A stretch of 64,000 nt of DNA from the NCBI GenBank assembly GCA_023014365.1, contig JAEBUN010000001.1, positions 3,658,001 through 3,722,000 of the forward strand. Direction: 5' to 3'. The notes under the pieces are model-generated. The model had not been told where the DNA came from. It worked only from the letters and a program-made list of their open reading frames with translations, and ran no database searches. The translations under genes were made by a program, and so were the position numbers. The stretch is from Lepiota brunneoincarnata. Taxonomy: Eukaryota > Basidiomycota > Agaricomycetes > Agaricales > Agaricaceae. This document shows positions 53,877-63,918 of the stretch, piece by piece; within the stretch, counting starts at the first letter, position 1; each line of letters opens with the position of its first letter.

Positions 53877-54292
53877 TGTTATCAGAATCCCCTTATCAGA
53901 AGCCTATCTGGAAGGAACTCTTATCAGAAGTACCAAGTATATAAATAGATAGAAGAACTGTTACTCTAAAACAATCAGAAGTGCACGTCAGAACAATCTA
54001 TAATTAGATAGATAAGACCTTGACTCAGTATGACTCACTTTACCTGGGTCCAGATATATATAGTAGGAGCATAGCCACACATAGTAGTATATAAGGATAC
54101 CATACTGTACCTTGTATCCTTATCTTAGTGTTATACAGTTCTTGCCTCCTATACCTCTTTGCCCTTAAAACTGGCCAGACTATAGTGCTCCATCATCTCC
54201 AAGTCATGCCTAGTAGGACAGGACCAAGTCTGTATAGACATCCTGTGTCAAATGCCATGCTCCTCAAGAATGAACCCCTAACCTGAGTAACA
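53877..54292 (+). repeat. G2 right LTR
   Basis: 416 bp, TGTTATCAGAAT...GAGTAACA, preceded by a short purine tract (AAACAGGGTAA). About a dozen or more differences from the left LTR, so much older than G1. Confidence 0.9.
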
Positions 54293-54395
54293 GCGACAAG
54301 ATCAAGTTCTGCTAAGAATACCTATTAGGCAACCTACATCAGAAGAGGAGTAAGAATAGATGAGTGGCAACCCATTACACTGGTTAGATACACTG

Positions 54396-54626
54396 GCACT
54401 GTGAACCCCTACCAGTCATAATTTATGTTGAAAAATATGGGGGCTGTGTTGTAATTCACATTGAATTATTAAAGAATTACAACCTTTATTCAGGAAAACA
54501 GCATTATCTGGTGTAATTATCAAAATGTCATTATTATGTACTCTCCTAAAAATGGCACTATCTGGTGTAATTCTCACTTCTTGACTATTTCTGATGTAAA
54601 TTACAACCTGTAGGGGTTCACAGTGC
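54396..54626. repeat. MITE-like inverted-repeat element
   Basis: About 231 bp with perfect 17-bp terminal inverted repeats (GCACTGTGAACCCCTAC at the left, its reverse complement at the right). Non-coding and AT-rich. Inside, an ATCTGGTGTAATT block occurs twice. I could not find a clear target duplication. Confidence 0.7.
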
Positions 54627-54691
54627 ATGGATGATTGGTATGTTAAGCTCACTAGGATTGGGATCTGGCTACCTAGCTGTCCCCTCACACA

Positions 54692-55030
54692 TGTCGAAGT
54701 GCGAGCGCACAGCTCGATGTTTCTTTTGTCTTCATATTTCATATTATTCATGGACACTGTAGGTACACTCGACGGACTCTATTGTATACCAAGTAGCAAC
54801 GAGTACGAGCTCAATTCTACGGTAAATACACGTACATAAAATTTTCCTTAGTATATAAGTAGAATGTCCGCTAGTCCTAGGATCCAGTCTTCCTACGTGG
54901 ATCCTAGGTATGTAACTTACTTGCGTCGTGTCTCTGGTAGATACTGACTAGTCTTCCTACGTGGATCCTAGTGATCTCACTTATACATATTTTGTGTCTG
55001 ACGTGATACTGCGCAATTCTATTCTCGTTA
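54692..55030 (+). repeat. Copia 5' LTR
   Basis: TGTCGAAGTG...ATTCTCGTTA, 339 bp. Contains GTATATAAGTAG (54851-54862) as TATA candidate and a duplicated CTAGTC...CTACGTGGATCCTAG block. Confidence 0.93.
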
Positions 55031-55046
55031 GGTTATGGGCCCCGAG
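55029..55046 (+). other. Copia primer-binding site, half-tRNA-Met type, containing the start codon
   Basis: TAGGTTATGGGCCCCGAG begins at the LTR end. Its reverse complement, CTCGGGGCCCATAACC, reads like the anticodon arm of initiator tRNA-Met (CAU anticodon followed by AACC). Drosophila copia is known to prime with the 5' half of this tRNA. The gag-pol ATG at 55035 pairs with the anticodon. Confidence 0.6.
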
Positions 55047-58000
55047 AGCGACTCTACGTCTATGACACTTCAATTTGCCAAATTGAATGGCAGTAATTAT
55101 TACGCCTGGTCTGATAACATGAAGGCCGCTCTCCAAGCTCGACTGCTCTGGCTTGTTGTAGAGGGCCTGGAAGACTGTCCCCCTTTACCCTCTTCGGATC
55201 CCCCTGTTAGTTCCGAAGGTAAACCACTTCCTACGTCCGATCTGGCCCATAAGGATTGGCTCCAGTCGAAGAAGGATTACTTGCGTTGGTTGAAATCCGA
55301 CCACGCGGCTATGGGTTTGATGCGGGGGGCTATCGAGTTCAGCCAGCGCGAACATGTTGCTGGTGTTTCTACGTCGAAGGAGATGTGGGATCGACTTCTC
55401 AAGATCCATATCACCGAACGCCAGAGTATCAACGTTCACTACTATTATCAGGAGCTCTATACTAAAAGATGGGACGAACGTACCACCATGTCAGACCTTG
55501 TTGGGTCCTTCCTAAACCTACGCCGTCGTATCACGGAAGCCGGCCAGAAGTTGGACGACATTCATGTTATCCACGCCATTCTCCTTTCCCTACCCCGCTC
55601 AAGTATCTGGGATCTCGTTAAGCAGAACCTTTTGAATAAGGGAAAGTCTCTCACCCTCGATATGGTCACTGCCGAGCTTATTTCCGTGCACGATCGTGCT
55701 GAACATGACCGCCTTATCGACGAGTCCGAGAAGAAGGTCAAGGCTGAGCAGTTGGCCCTGCTTGCCAAGTCGGTGGGGAATGGGAGCTCTGGGAAGAAAG
55801 GGAGAAAAGGGAGAGGCAAATCGGAGAAGAAGGTTAGACCTCTGGATTCGGAATGCCATACCTGCCACCAAAAGGGTCATTGGAGCCCTGAGTGTCCTTC
55901 GAAGTCCAGAGGGAAGTTGGGTGGATCTGCGAACCTTGCCGTTGATCAGCCGAAGTCCTTAGGTGATCATGAAGTTGGAGTGATGTTGATGGCGTTGGAT
56001 GAGGCTACCATTGTCTCTGGTGTTTTGCTCGACTGTGCGGCTACATCCCACATGTTTATGGATCGCGGCTATTTTGTCTCCTATCAGGAATCCTCTGGCG
56101 AGTATATCACTGTGGGTGGTCGTAACAAAGTTCCTGTCGCCGGTCGTGGCTCTGTCATGTTTCATTCTGTGCTCCCAGATGGTCGCCTCAGTATCACCCT
56201 CCGTGATGTTCTCCACATTCCTCAGTTGGGTGCCAACCTCGTCAGTTTGGGTGTTTTGCAGCGTGGTGGAGCGAGTTACCAGAGTTGGGGTCTGAAAGGG
56301 TTGACGCTCTCGAAGGATGGCAAAGAGTTGTTCCGGGCGGTGCTTGCAGGGTCGGCTGGCACTTTGTATTATATCCAATGTGCAAAGTCAAACAATGATG
56401 CCGCGTACCTTGCTAAGGGACAGTTATCCATGCGCTTATGGCACCGCCGTATGGGGCATTTGAGCCCCCGCGTCATCGACTCTATGCATAATGGTCGTCT
56501 GGTGAAAGGCCTGGAGATTTACGCACCTCGAGAGTTCGACCATCTGTGCAGCGGCTGTGCCAATGGGAAGTCGCATCGTTTGCCTTTGCCTGATACGAGT
56601 GTAAACCGTTACTCCAAGATGGAGTTGTTGGTAATGGACTTGACCGGCCCAATGTCCGTCGCGACTTGGGATGGGTATTTGTATGCGCTTGTCGTTGTGG
56701 AGGTGAGCTGCCGTTATCCAGTGGGCCGTTTGTTGCGGGATAAGGAGGAAACTGGTGTTGCGGTACGGGATGTTGTGGCTATGTTGGAACGCCAGTCTGG
56801 TCTCAAAACTCGCCGCCTCCGTAGTGATAACGGGTCCGAATTTGTCAACTCTGCCATGGATCAGTTCTGCCGCCGCAACGGAATTATTCACGAGACGACT
56901 ATTCCATACCTTCCTGAGCAGAACGGCATCGCTGAGCGTGCCATTGCGGTGTTCTTCGAGATGGTCCGGTGCATGTTGCACACCAGCGGCATGGATCTGC
57001 GTTACTGGGGTGAGGCCTTCATGTACGCAGTTCATATTCGCAGTTTAGCTCTCACCTCTGGCTTGAAGGGCTTTGTCCCTTACGAGGCGTGGACAGGGCG
57101 TAAGCCTGACGTTTCCCATCTCCGCATTTTTGGATCTCTTGGTTGGGCTCATGTTCCTAAGCCGGTGCGTAAGGGCAAGTTGGAGTCGAGAGCGGTGAAG
57201 GTGCGGATGCTTGGATGGTGGACCGACGAAGCGAAGGGATACCGGCTCGAGGATTTGGAGAGTGGCAAGTTGATTGCCTCCCGCGATGTCCAGTTTCAAG
57301 AGGATGATTCCCCAAGTGAGTTGGCCGTTGTGGATGTGGATGAGCCTGTGGTCCCACCTGAGACTGTCGACCGTTTGGTTGACGATGCTGTTGCCATGGA
57401 TGTTCCCAAGCCAGGTCCTACCACCACTCCCCTTCCCACGACTCCTCCCCCAGTCCCCGTGTCTGTTGATGCTGTTGAGGCCCCGCTTGCTGAGCGTCCA
57501 GTCACCCCTTCTCATGAGGTCTCCAGTGGGAGTCCCCCTCAACCACCGCCTGCGCCGAGGAAGTCCAATCGTGTGCGTAAGCCAGTCGAACGGCTGGGGT
57601 TCTTTGCTATCAATGATGCGGTTTCCTTAAATGGAACTGTTAACTTTGCTTTTGTCTCGGTCGCAAATGAACCCCGCACGTACCAAGAGGCCCTCCATTC
57701 CCCCTACTCGAAGCAGTGGGAGAGTGCTATCGAATCCGAGTATGCTCAATTGCGAAAGGCTGGTGTCTTTGAGTGGGTGGACAAGTTACCTGGAGGAAAG
57801 AAGGCAGTTGGGAGTCGTATTGTCTTTAAGGAGAAGTTGGATGGACATGGAAAGCGGGTTAAGTTCAAGGCTCGGATCGTAGCTAAAGGCTTCTCGCAGG
57901 TACCTGGAGAGGATTTTACCGAAACTTTTTCGTCTGTGGCCAAATTCACTACTCTCCGTGTTTTCCTCACTCTCGCTGCCTATCTGGACTTCGATATACA

Positions 58001-59255
58001 TCAAGTCGACGTTGTCACTGCCTACTTGCAAGGGGATCTTGACGAAGAAATATATATGGAGGTGCCGGATGGGGTTGAGAAGTTAGGGTCTGGAGGTCGT
58101 TATTGGAGGTTGCGGAAAGCCTTGTATGGCTTGAAGCAGGCTGGGAGGCAATGGAAGAAGAGATTACATGAAGTTTTGACTAAGCTCGGCTTCATACGTG
58201 CGTTCGCTGATGACTGCTTGTATATCAGGAGGGAAAAGGGGAAGATTATTCTCCTTGTGCTCGTCTACGTTGATGACATGGCAGTCGCCGGTCCTGGTGG
58301 TACTCATATCATCTCATTCAAGACTGCTCTCAGTGACGACTTCGATATCACCGATCTCGGTGAGCTCAGGTATATGTTGGGCATCCTTGTCACTCGAGAC
58401 CGCTCCAATCGCCTCATCTATCTCAACCAGACGGCTTACATTCATCAGGTTCTTGCACGTTTTCGCATGGAGGATACTACTCCCGTCTCTACTCCTCTCG
58501 CTGTAAAGCATGGCCTTTCCACTTCTCAGTCCCCCAAGACCGAAGCCGAGAAACGAGCATATAAGGAATATGCGGGTGACGTCCATTATCTCTCTCTCGT
58601 TGGCTCCCTCCTGTTTGCCACCCAGACGCGTCCGGACATCCAATTCGCAGTCAGCCTGGTTGCCCAATTTGGTGGTAATCCTGGCATTGCACACTTGGAG
58701 GCCACGAAGCGAATTCTGCGTTATCTTAAAGGGACTGCTGATCTCAACCTCGTTTTGGGTAGACGTGGAAGTGACTCTTTTAGTCTCGTTGGCTGGACCG
58801 ACTCGAATTGGGCTCAAGATCCTGATGATCGGAGGTCCGTTGGTGGATTTGTTTTCGACGTGGCTGGTAGTTCCGTCTCTTGGTCCTCGAAGAAACAACC
58901 AACCGTTGCCACGTCATCAGTCGAGGCCGAATACATTGCATCCGCTAGTGCCACGAAGGAGGCAATCTGGCTCCGCACTCTTCTTGAAGAGCTCGACTTT
59001 CCACAGACGACTGCCACTATCATCCATGCCGACAACCAGGGCTGTATCGCCCTTGCCAACAATCCTATTGCCCATTCCCGTGCCAAACACATCGACATAC
59101 GTCATCATTTCATCCGCGAGCGCATCGAACGTGGAGAAGTCAAGCTTCATTATGTGTCCACGACGGACATGTTGGCCGACATATTCACCAAGGCGCTTCC
59201 ACGCGAAGCTTTTGTAAAGTTTCGTGCTCGTTTAGGTGTATTGTCTCCTAACTGA
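55035..59255 (+). CDS. gag-pol: Copia Gag-Pol polyprotein
   Basis: Single 1,406-codon frame. Domains: Gag with LNGSNYYAWSDNMKAALQ near the start; CCHC knuckle CHTCHQKGHWSPEC (55855-55897); protease region VLLDCAATSHMFMD (56023-56064), unusual in having DCA where DSG is common; GAG-pre-integrase LWHRRMGHLSP and CSGCANGK; integrase D, D, E in MDLTGPMS, RSDNGSEF and EQNGIAERA; RT with the FTETFSSVAKFTTLRVFL entry, QVDVVTAYLQGDL and LVYVDDMAV; RNase H from GWTDSNWAQD with SSVEAEYIA and HADNQGCIALA, ending in the ADIFTKALP motif. No frame damage. The protein begins 5 nt after the LTR. Confidence 0.93.
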   Translation: MGPESDSTSMTLQFAKLNGSNYYAWSDNMKAALQARLLWLVVEGLEDCPPLPSSDPPVSSEGKPLPTSDLAHKDWLQSKKDYLRWLKSDHAAMGLMRGAIEFSQREHVAGVSTSKEMWDRLLKIHITERQSINVHYYYQELYTKRWDERTTMSDLVGSFLNLRRRITEAGQKLDDIHVIHAILLSLPRSSIWDLVKQNLLNKGKSLTLDMVTAELISVHDRAEHDRLIDESEKKVKAEQLALLAKSVGNGSSGKKGRKGRGKSEKKVRPLDSECHTCHQKGHWSPECPSKSRGKLGGSANLAVDQPKSLGDHEVGVMLMALDEATIVSGVLLDCAATSHMFMDRGYFVSYQESSGEYITVGGRNKVPVAGRGSVMFHSVLPDGRLSITLRDVLHIPQLGANLVSLGVLQRGGASYQSWGLKGLTLSKDGKELFRAVLAGSAGTLYYIQCAKSNNDAAYLAKGQLSMRLWHRRMGHLSPRVIDSMHNGRLVKGLEIYAPREFDHLCSGCANGKSHRLPLPDTSVNRYSKMELLVMDLTGPMSVATWDGYLYALVVVEVSCRYPVGRLLRDKEETGVAVRDVVAMLERQSGLKTRRLRSDNGSEFVNSAMDQFCRRNGIIHETTIPYLPEQNGIAERAIAVFFEMVRCMLHTSGMDLRYWGEAFMYAVHIRSLALTSGLKGFVPYEAWTGRKPDVSHLRIFGSLGWAHVPKPVRKGKLESRAVKVRMLGWWTDEAKGYRLEDLESGKLIASRDVQFQEDDSPSELAVVDVDEPVVPPETVDRLVDDAVAMDVPKPGPTTTPLPTTPPPVPVSVDAVEAPLAERPVTPSHEVSSGSPPQPPPAPRKSNRVRKPVERLGFFAINDAVSLNGTVNFAFVSVANEPRTYQEALHSPYSKQWESAIESEYAQLRKAGVFEWVDKLPGGKKAVGSRIVFKEKLDGHGKRVKFKARIVAKGFSQVPGEDFTETFSSVAKFTTLRVFLTLAAYLDFDIHQVDVVTAYLQGDLDEEIYMEVPDGVEKLGSGGRYWRLRKALYGLKQAGRQWKKRLHEVLTKLGFIRAFADDCLYIRREKGKIILLVLVYVDDMAVAGPGGTHIISFKTALSDDFDITDLGELRYMLGILVTRDRSNRLIYLNQTAYIHQVLARFRMEDTTPVSTPLAVKHGLSTSQSPKTEAEKRAYKEYAGDVHYLSLVGSLLFATQTRPDIQFAVSLVAQFGGNPGIAHLEATKRILRYLKGTADLNLVLGRRGSDSFSLVGWTDSNWAQDPDDRRSVGGFVFDVAGSSVSWSSKKQPTVATSSVEAEYIASASATKEAIWLRTLLEELDFPQTTATIIHADNQGCIALANNPIAHSRAKHIDIRHHFIRERIERGEVKLHYVSTTDMLADIFTKALPREAFVKFRARLGVLSPN

Positions 59256-59273
59256 CATCTCACTGAGTGGGAG

Positions 59274-59612
59274 TGTCGAAGTGCGAGCGCACAGCTCGAT
59301 GTTTCTTTTGTCTTCATATTTCATATTATTCATGGACACTGTAGGTACACTCGACGGACTCTATTGTATACCAAGTAGCAACGAGTACGAGCTCAATTCT
59401 ACGGTAAATACACGTACATAAAATTTTCCTTAGTATATAAGTAGAATGTCCGCTAGTCCTAGGATCCAGTCTTCCTACGTGGATCCTAGGTATGTAACTT
59501 ACTTGCGTCGTGTCTCTGGTAGATACTGACTAGTCTTCCTACGTGGATCCTAGTGATCTCACTTATACATATTTTGTGTCTGACGTGATACTGCGCAATT
59601 CTATTCTCGTTA
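59274..59612 (+). repeat. Copia 3' LTR
   Basis: 339 bp, preceded by a purine tract GAGTGGGAG and followed by the ACACA duplication. Confidence 0.93.
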
Positions 59613-61429
59613 ACACATAGGCTGCATCATAGTGTTGTTTGTTGGCTCAGCCTTAGAGCTAGAGTTTGTAGTGGTCATTTTGATTGCAGATACCTATTTG
59701 ACATGTTTATTTCTTGGTTGGGCTGCATCAGAGTTTATTGGCATGGTGGGGTCTAGAGAACAAGCTCTTTTGGCTTGCATTTTCTGAGAATGTTTAATTG
59801 TTGCCAGTGCTACAAGAAACCACAAAGCTTACTTTGCCATGCATCTAGTGGTTTGGAAGACAAGGGTTGAAAAGCAAAAGTGCAAAGAATTGAAATTTTA
59901 GACATGTTTTGGAAGTTTCTCATCATGAGGACATGACCAAACCATGATCAATGTTCCCTACCATATATGACAACATTATGCTGCTGGATTATTGTCAGAT
60001 CAATTGATAACCAAAGGTGGACACAAGCAGATACAAATGGCCCCAAATAAGGGCTGAGGTCCAGCTTTTGTCATGATTTTATCATGCAGAATATTCTGGC
60101 CCCTCCCAAACAAATGTTATTGGCACTGTCCTTTTAAGCTGGGGAGACCACCCAGTTCCTTCCCTGGAGTGACTTTACTTGTGAAGAGGTGGATGATAGA
60201 TGCCTATGGGTACATCCAATGAACATTCCATGCCATCTATCTACCCTCCCTTCATTGTCTACTACCTCTATACCCTGGTGCAGAATTTTTCCAACCTCAT
60301 GACACAGACCAGGATGTTCTTCATACAGCTCCACCAGATCAGAGACCAGCAATCACAGGCTCAATGGCTGGTGACCCTTGCTCCTATACAACTTAGCCTG
60401 GCTGCTATGAGTGCAGCACCCCCCCCCCCACTCAGGTATACACCTACCAGAATCTCATTCTTGTGGCAACTGATTAGACTTGACAGTGACCACACAATGC
60501 AATTCTCACATCTATGCCACTCCAGGTGTGTGGACCAGAAAAAGTCCAACCATACTCAGAAAAGGGTTAGTGAAATTTTCATGGCTTGATCTGCAGCTGT
60601 TAGTTACCTGGAGTTTACCTTGCAGGTAGCTTCACCAATGCTCATGACTTTGTTATTCACAATGCATACCAGTATGATAGTATTCCACCAGAGGAATGGA
60701 GAGTGAGGGAAGAGATGGAAAAGGGTGAGCATCAACCAGCTGCCTTTGGTTTGTCACTTATGGCTCCATAGAGCATTGAACCAGCTTGTAGCAAAGGGGA
60801 TGCCAGGTGCAATGCTCAATTCAAAAGAGCATGTGTATGCTCCAAGGTGCAATGGGGACACCCACTAATAGAGGGGTTTTGTAGTTAAAAGGAGATAATA
60901 GATAAACTGTCCACCACTTAAGTATCAACTCAAAATGTTGCACATAGAAATCTCCCTAGGTGTGTAACTACCCTCTGTACAAATTCATGGGGTTTCAATT
61001 AATTAAAGAAGACTCAGAAAAGTCTTTGGTGTCTTGTCACTGGAGGTGATAGGAGAGAATTGGTGCCAAAGTGTACTGTACACTTTCCAACACTGACAGA
61101 TCGAATAGTTACATATTCCATATATGAACTTATCCAATAAATGTGATTGTTGCCAATCTCTGAAGGCTACCATAGCCCAAATATATATATATATGACTTG
61201 CAATCTGACCAGGGATCAATGTTACCATAACACATCATCTGAGTTGTAGTAGTTATTACCATAACAACCACCTGATCACAAGTTCAATAGAGCCAATGTG
61301 ACTCAATATCTAATCTGAGAGAAGTCTTTTATAAAACCTGTTATATTCACACCAAACCATACAAGGTAGGTAGGAATTTGAGGTCAAGAGTTCTCTGCCC
61401 TTTTTGTCAAACCCACTGGTAATTTATAG
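59613..61429. other. 1.8 kb of CpG-poor DNA without a clear gene
   Basis: One 129-codon plus-strand frame (60200-60589) with no known motif and a C9 run at its middle. Several in-frame-looking fragments around it suggest a decayed gene or repeat. An (AT)n tract lies at 61182-61193. Confidence 0.4.
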
Positions 61430-61431
61430 TA

Positions 61432-62677
61432 CAGTAGGGTAGCAAAAGTTTTGCGAAAATCTGTCACATGACCTCGTTTAACAATAAATGAAAAATATTC
61501 CCACTGATCAACAACTCCACCCTACATGCCAAAAATAGCTGGACAAAAGAATACTGTCCCTGAACTACGCTCCCTGATATGTGCAAGGCATCAGGAGGGT
61601 ATTCCTGCTCGCGAAATTGCCAATTTCTTTGGAGTCCATATTTCCACTGTCTATCGGGTTATCCATAGGCACAAAGAGCAGGGTCATCATGAGGATGCTC
61701 CCAGGTCTGGGAGACCTTCCTTATTGGATGACAGGGCAATGCGACACATCAAAATTGTGCTGGAGAGAAATAGACGCCAAACTCTCCGCGAGATCACCCA
61801 CACAATAAACACATTTCTCGACTCCCCTGCTCATCCCCACACTATCCGGCGTGCCATTAGGTATCAATTGGGTCTTAGCCAACACATTTCTGCAAAGAAA
61901 CCATTTCTTAAGCCTTCCCATGTCAAAGCCAGGATGGTATGGGCAAGAGAATATCGGAGGTGGATGGAGGAGGACTGGAGACATGTGATTTGGACAGATG
62001 AGGCTTCTGTGGAGATTGGAAAGAGTTCAAAGGTGGTTTGGGTATGGAGGAGACCTGGTGAGAGGTACACAGAAAGGTGTTTAACCCCTACTTTCAAGTC
62101 TGGAAGACAGAGTCTTATGATATGGGGGTGCATGGCACATGGAAAACTCGGTCCACTGGTTCGTATACCCAAGGGTGCAAGGACAGCTGCAGATTATATT
62201 AGCCTCATCCTTAGTGGACCATTATGGGATTTTTATGGGAATTTATCAGAGGAGAGGGGGCAGGTAGCAGTGATGGAAGATGGAGCTCCAGTCCACCAGG
62301 CAAAGATCACCCGACAATTCCGCAAATCCCATCTCATCAATGAGCTTCCACACCCAGCTCAGTCACCAGACCTCAATCCCATCGAACATGTATGGAGATA
62401 CCTCAAAGTCAGAATAAATGACCGAGCAGAAATCCCCCAAAACCTTGACAAACTTTGGGAGGCAATTCAGGAGGAGTGGAGGATGATTGATATAAATTAT
62501 ATTAATGACCTGGTCAAGAGCATGCCCGATCGTGCTCAGGCAGTCTATGAGGCCAAGGGCCACCATACAAAATATTAACATAATTTTAGATGCAGTTGTG
62601 GTAGTGTAGTGAATATTTTTAACGATTAATGCATTATTTGTCTTTGTTGTTTTCGCAAAACTTTTGTTACTGTACTG
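61432..62677 (+). mobile_element. Tc1/mariner DNA transposon, intact
   Basis: 1,246 bp between TA dinucleotides (61430-61431 and 62678-62679). Terminal inverted repeats: CAGTAGGGTAGCAAAAGTTT at the left, CAGTACAGTAACAAAAGTTT as the reverse complement at the right, then TGCGAAAA on both. One full transposase frame inside. A second copy of the left end is at 63919. Confidence 0.92.
61526..62578 (+). CDS. Tc1-like transposase (DD34E)
   Basis: 350 codons from MPKIAGQKNTV. N-terminal paired helix-turn-helix DNA-binding part (PAREIANFFGVHISTVYRVI) with the GRPR-like APRSGRPSLLDD linker. DDE catalytic core: D in VIWTDEASVEIG, D in VMEDGAPVHQ, E in SPDLNPIEHVW, with 34 residues between the second D and the E, the Tc1 value. 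Cut-and-paste enzyme acting at TA sites. All key residues are present, so it may be active. Confidence 0.93.
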   Translation: MPKIAGQKNTVPELRSLICARHQEGIPAREIANFFGVHISTVYRVIHRHKEQGHHEDAPRSGRPSLLDDRAMRHIKIVLERNRRQTLREITHTINTFLDSPAHPHTIRRAIRYQLGLSQHISAKKPFLKPSHVKARMVWAREYRRWMEEDWRHVIWTDEASVEIGKSSKVVWVWRRPGERYTERCLTPTFKSGRQSLMIWGCMAHGKLGPLVRIPKGARTAADYISLILSGPLWDFYGNLSEERGQVAVMEDGAPVHQAKITRQFRKSHLINELPHPAQSPDLNPIEHVWRYLKVRINDRAEIPQNLDKLWEAIQEEWRMIDINYINDLVKSMPDRAQAVYEAKGHHTKY

Positions 62678-62679
62678 TA

Positions 62680-63314
62680 CAAAGTGACAAATACTGAGAA
62701 ATATACAAAAATACAGAGAAACATATTCAATTATGGGAACTTGAAAGACTTATAGGTGCTGGTCCTCCTGTTGGTGGATTAACTACCCTGTATCTGCATT
62801 CTTAAGTTCATCATTTACATCTGCTCCATATCATGGAGTGTTAGTCTCCGTTATTTCCGAAAACTGGTCCCAATCTATTTTTAGTTCCATTCTGGACCCT
62901 CATAGTAACATTCCAGGGTACTGGTGGACTTTGTAAGTTTGTATCTCTTTGCCTAAGTGTTCATCTGTGTGTCTATGGCTTTTGGACTCCCTGTGTTATC
63001 TCATCAAGCACCTGAGTGACCTCTAAAGGAAAACTTGGTTCAAATCTAGGGTCAAAGTCATGGTTTCATGGGTTCCTATTGTAGTAATCAGGCAACAAGT
63101 AATGTAACTATCACCCAACAGGTATCCACATGTTCTCAAATCTCTTATATTCTGGAGTTTCAACAGATAATTGAATAGAGTGAAACACATACTCATAGTG
63201 AGACTATCGAGAGTCCCAAGGTTCTAACAAGGATAGTTACCAGCAAAAAATGAGGCTTGTATCACCCATAGTCATGGCTACTAACAAATATACCCTGTTA
63301 CCACCAGACTTTAC
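62680..63314. other. Spacer, no gene recognised
   Basis: AT-rich and CpG-poor; perhaps the decayed 5' part of the NACHT gene that follows. Confidence 0.35.
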
Positions 63315-63720
63315 ATGCCTGCATTGTTAAATGGAGATGGGAGAATGGAGAAGCTCAGTGCTTGCTTTGGCTATCAGGCCCAGCTGCTGTTGGAAAATTT
63401 GTTGGTTGCACAGACAATGACAGAGGAATTGCAAGATGAGAGGCTCCCAGGTGCTGTATTCTTTTTCTCCAAACCCAATAACCAGTCTGACCCTAATATC
63501 ATCATCCCAGCTCTCATCTATCAACTTGTTTAACAACTTCCAGAGTATCAGCGCATTGTCATCCAGTGACTAGTTGAAGACCCCCTCATCCTCCATGGAA
63601 ATTGCTGTTCCCAGTTTAGGGACCTTTTCACTGATCTATCCCTGCATCTGAATACCAGGCCACTATTCAATAATTCTTTTAATTATTCTCAACAGATTGG
63701 ACAAATGCCATGATTGTGAA
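63315..63720 (+). pseudogene. NACHT/NLR-type NTPase fragment, decayed
   Basis: Frame 63315-63533 contains LPGAVFFFSKPNNQSDPNIIIPALIYQL, close to the conserved FFFSR......IPTLAYQLA block after the P-loop in fungal NACHT proteins. After the stop the same register continues QLPEYQRIVIQ-stop-LVEDPLILHGNCCSQFRDLF, equal to the following ..P.L...S...QF..L block. The P-loop GxxxxGKS is degraded (LLNGDGRMEKLS). Such NLR-like proteins act in fungal non-self recognition; this copy is dead. Confidence 0.6.
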
Positions 63721-63858
63721 GCTCAACACAAGCTGTGGGGATGGTTACTTATCATGTCTGAATGGAACCCAATTTATGGCTTTGCTGGATAGTATACAGT
63801 CACCCTGAGCCTTATCTCAAGGTTGCTTTCTCCAGTGCAGACTGCAAAGCAATGTATT

Positions 63859-63918
63859 TGTTACCCGGGTTAGGGGTTCGCTCTTGAGTAGCACGGGGTC
63901 CAACACAGGATGTCTGTA
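63859..63918 (-). repeat. G2-family LTR fragment
   Basis: TGTTACCCGGGTTAGGGGTT... is the reverse complement of the end of the G2 LTR and is cut at 63918 by the Tc1-like insertion. Confidence 0.8.

Larger units (their letters stand above)
32562..54292 (+). mobile_element. G2: old, CpG-depleted chromovirus (Ty3/gypsy, Tf1/sushi type), split by nested insertions
   Basis: LTRs of 416 bp at 32562-32977 and 53877-54292 bound the element. Flanks GTGAC (32557-32561) and GCGAC (54293-54297) are a 4/5-matching target duplication. When the nested G1 element plus one CACAA are removed, the gag frame runs on without a break across 33544/41792, proving they belong together. Internal order: self-priming site, gag, pol with chromodomain, a zinc-knuckle ORF, polypurine tract. 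Many stops sit where Arg is expected, so it is inactive. Nested: G1 (33545-41786), B1 (42595-43901), B2 (45867-50130). Confidence 0.85.
54692..59612 (+). mobile_element. Complete Ty1/copia retrotransposon
   Basis: 339-bp LTRs at 54692-55030 and 59274-59612 look identical in my reading. Perfect target duplication ACACA at 54687-54691 and 59613-59617. One intact gag-pol ORF of 1,406 codons. LTR ends are TG...TTA rather than TG...CA. Very recent insertion, possibly active. Confidence 0.93.

Noticed and set aside
60200..60589. 129-codon frame as a gene
   Set aside because: No motif, no splice partner, contains a C9 run, and lies in CpG-poor decayed DNA.
61182..61193. (AT)n tract as an origin or scaffold site
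   Set aside because: Only about six dinucleotides; a plain microsatellite.
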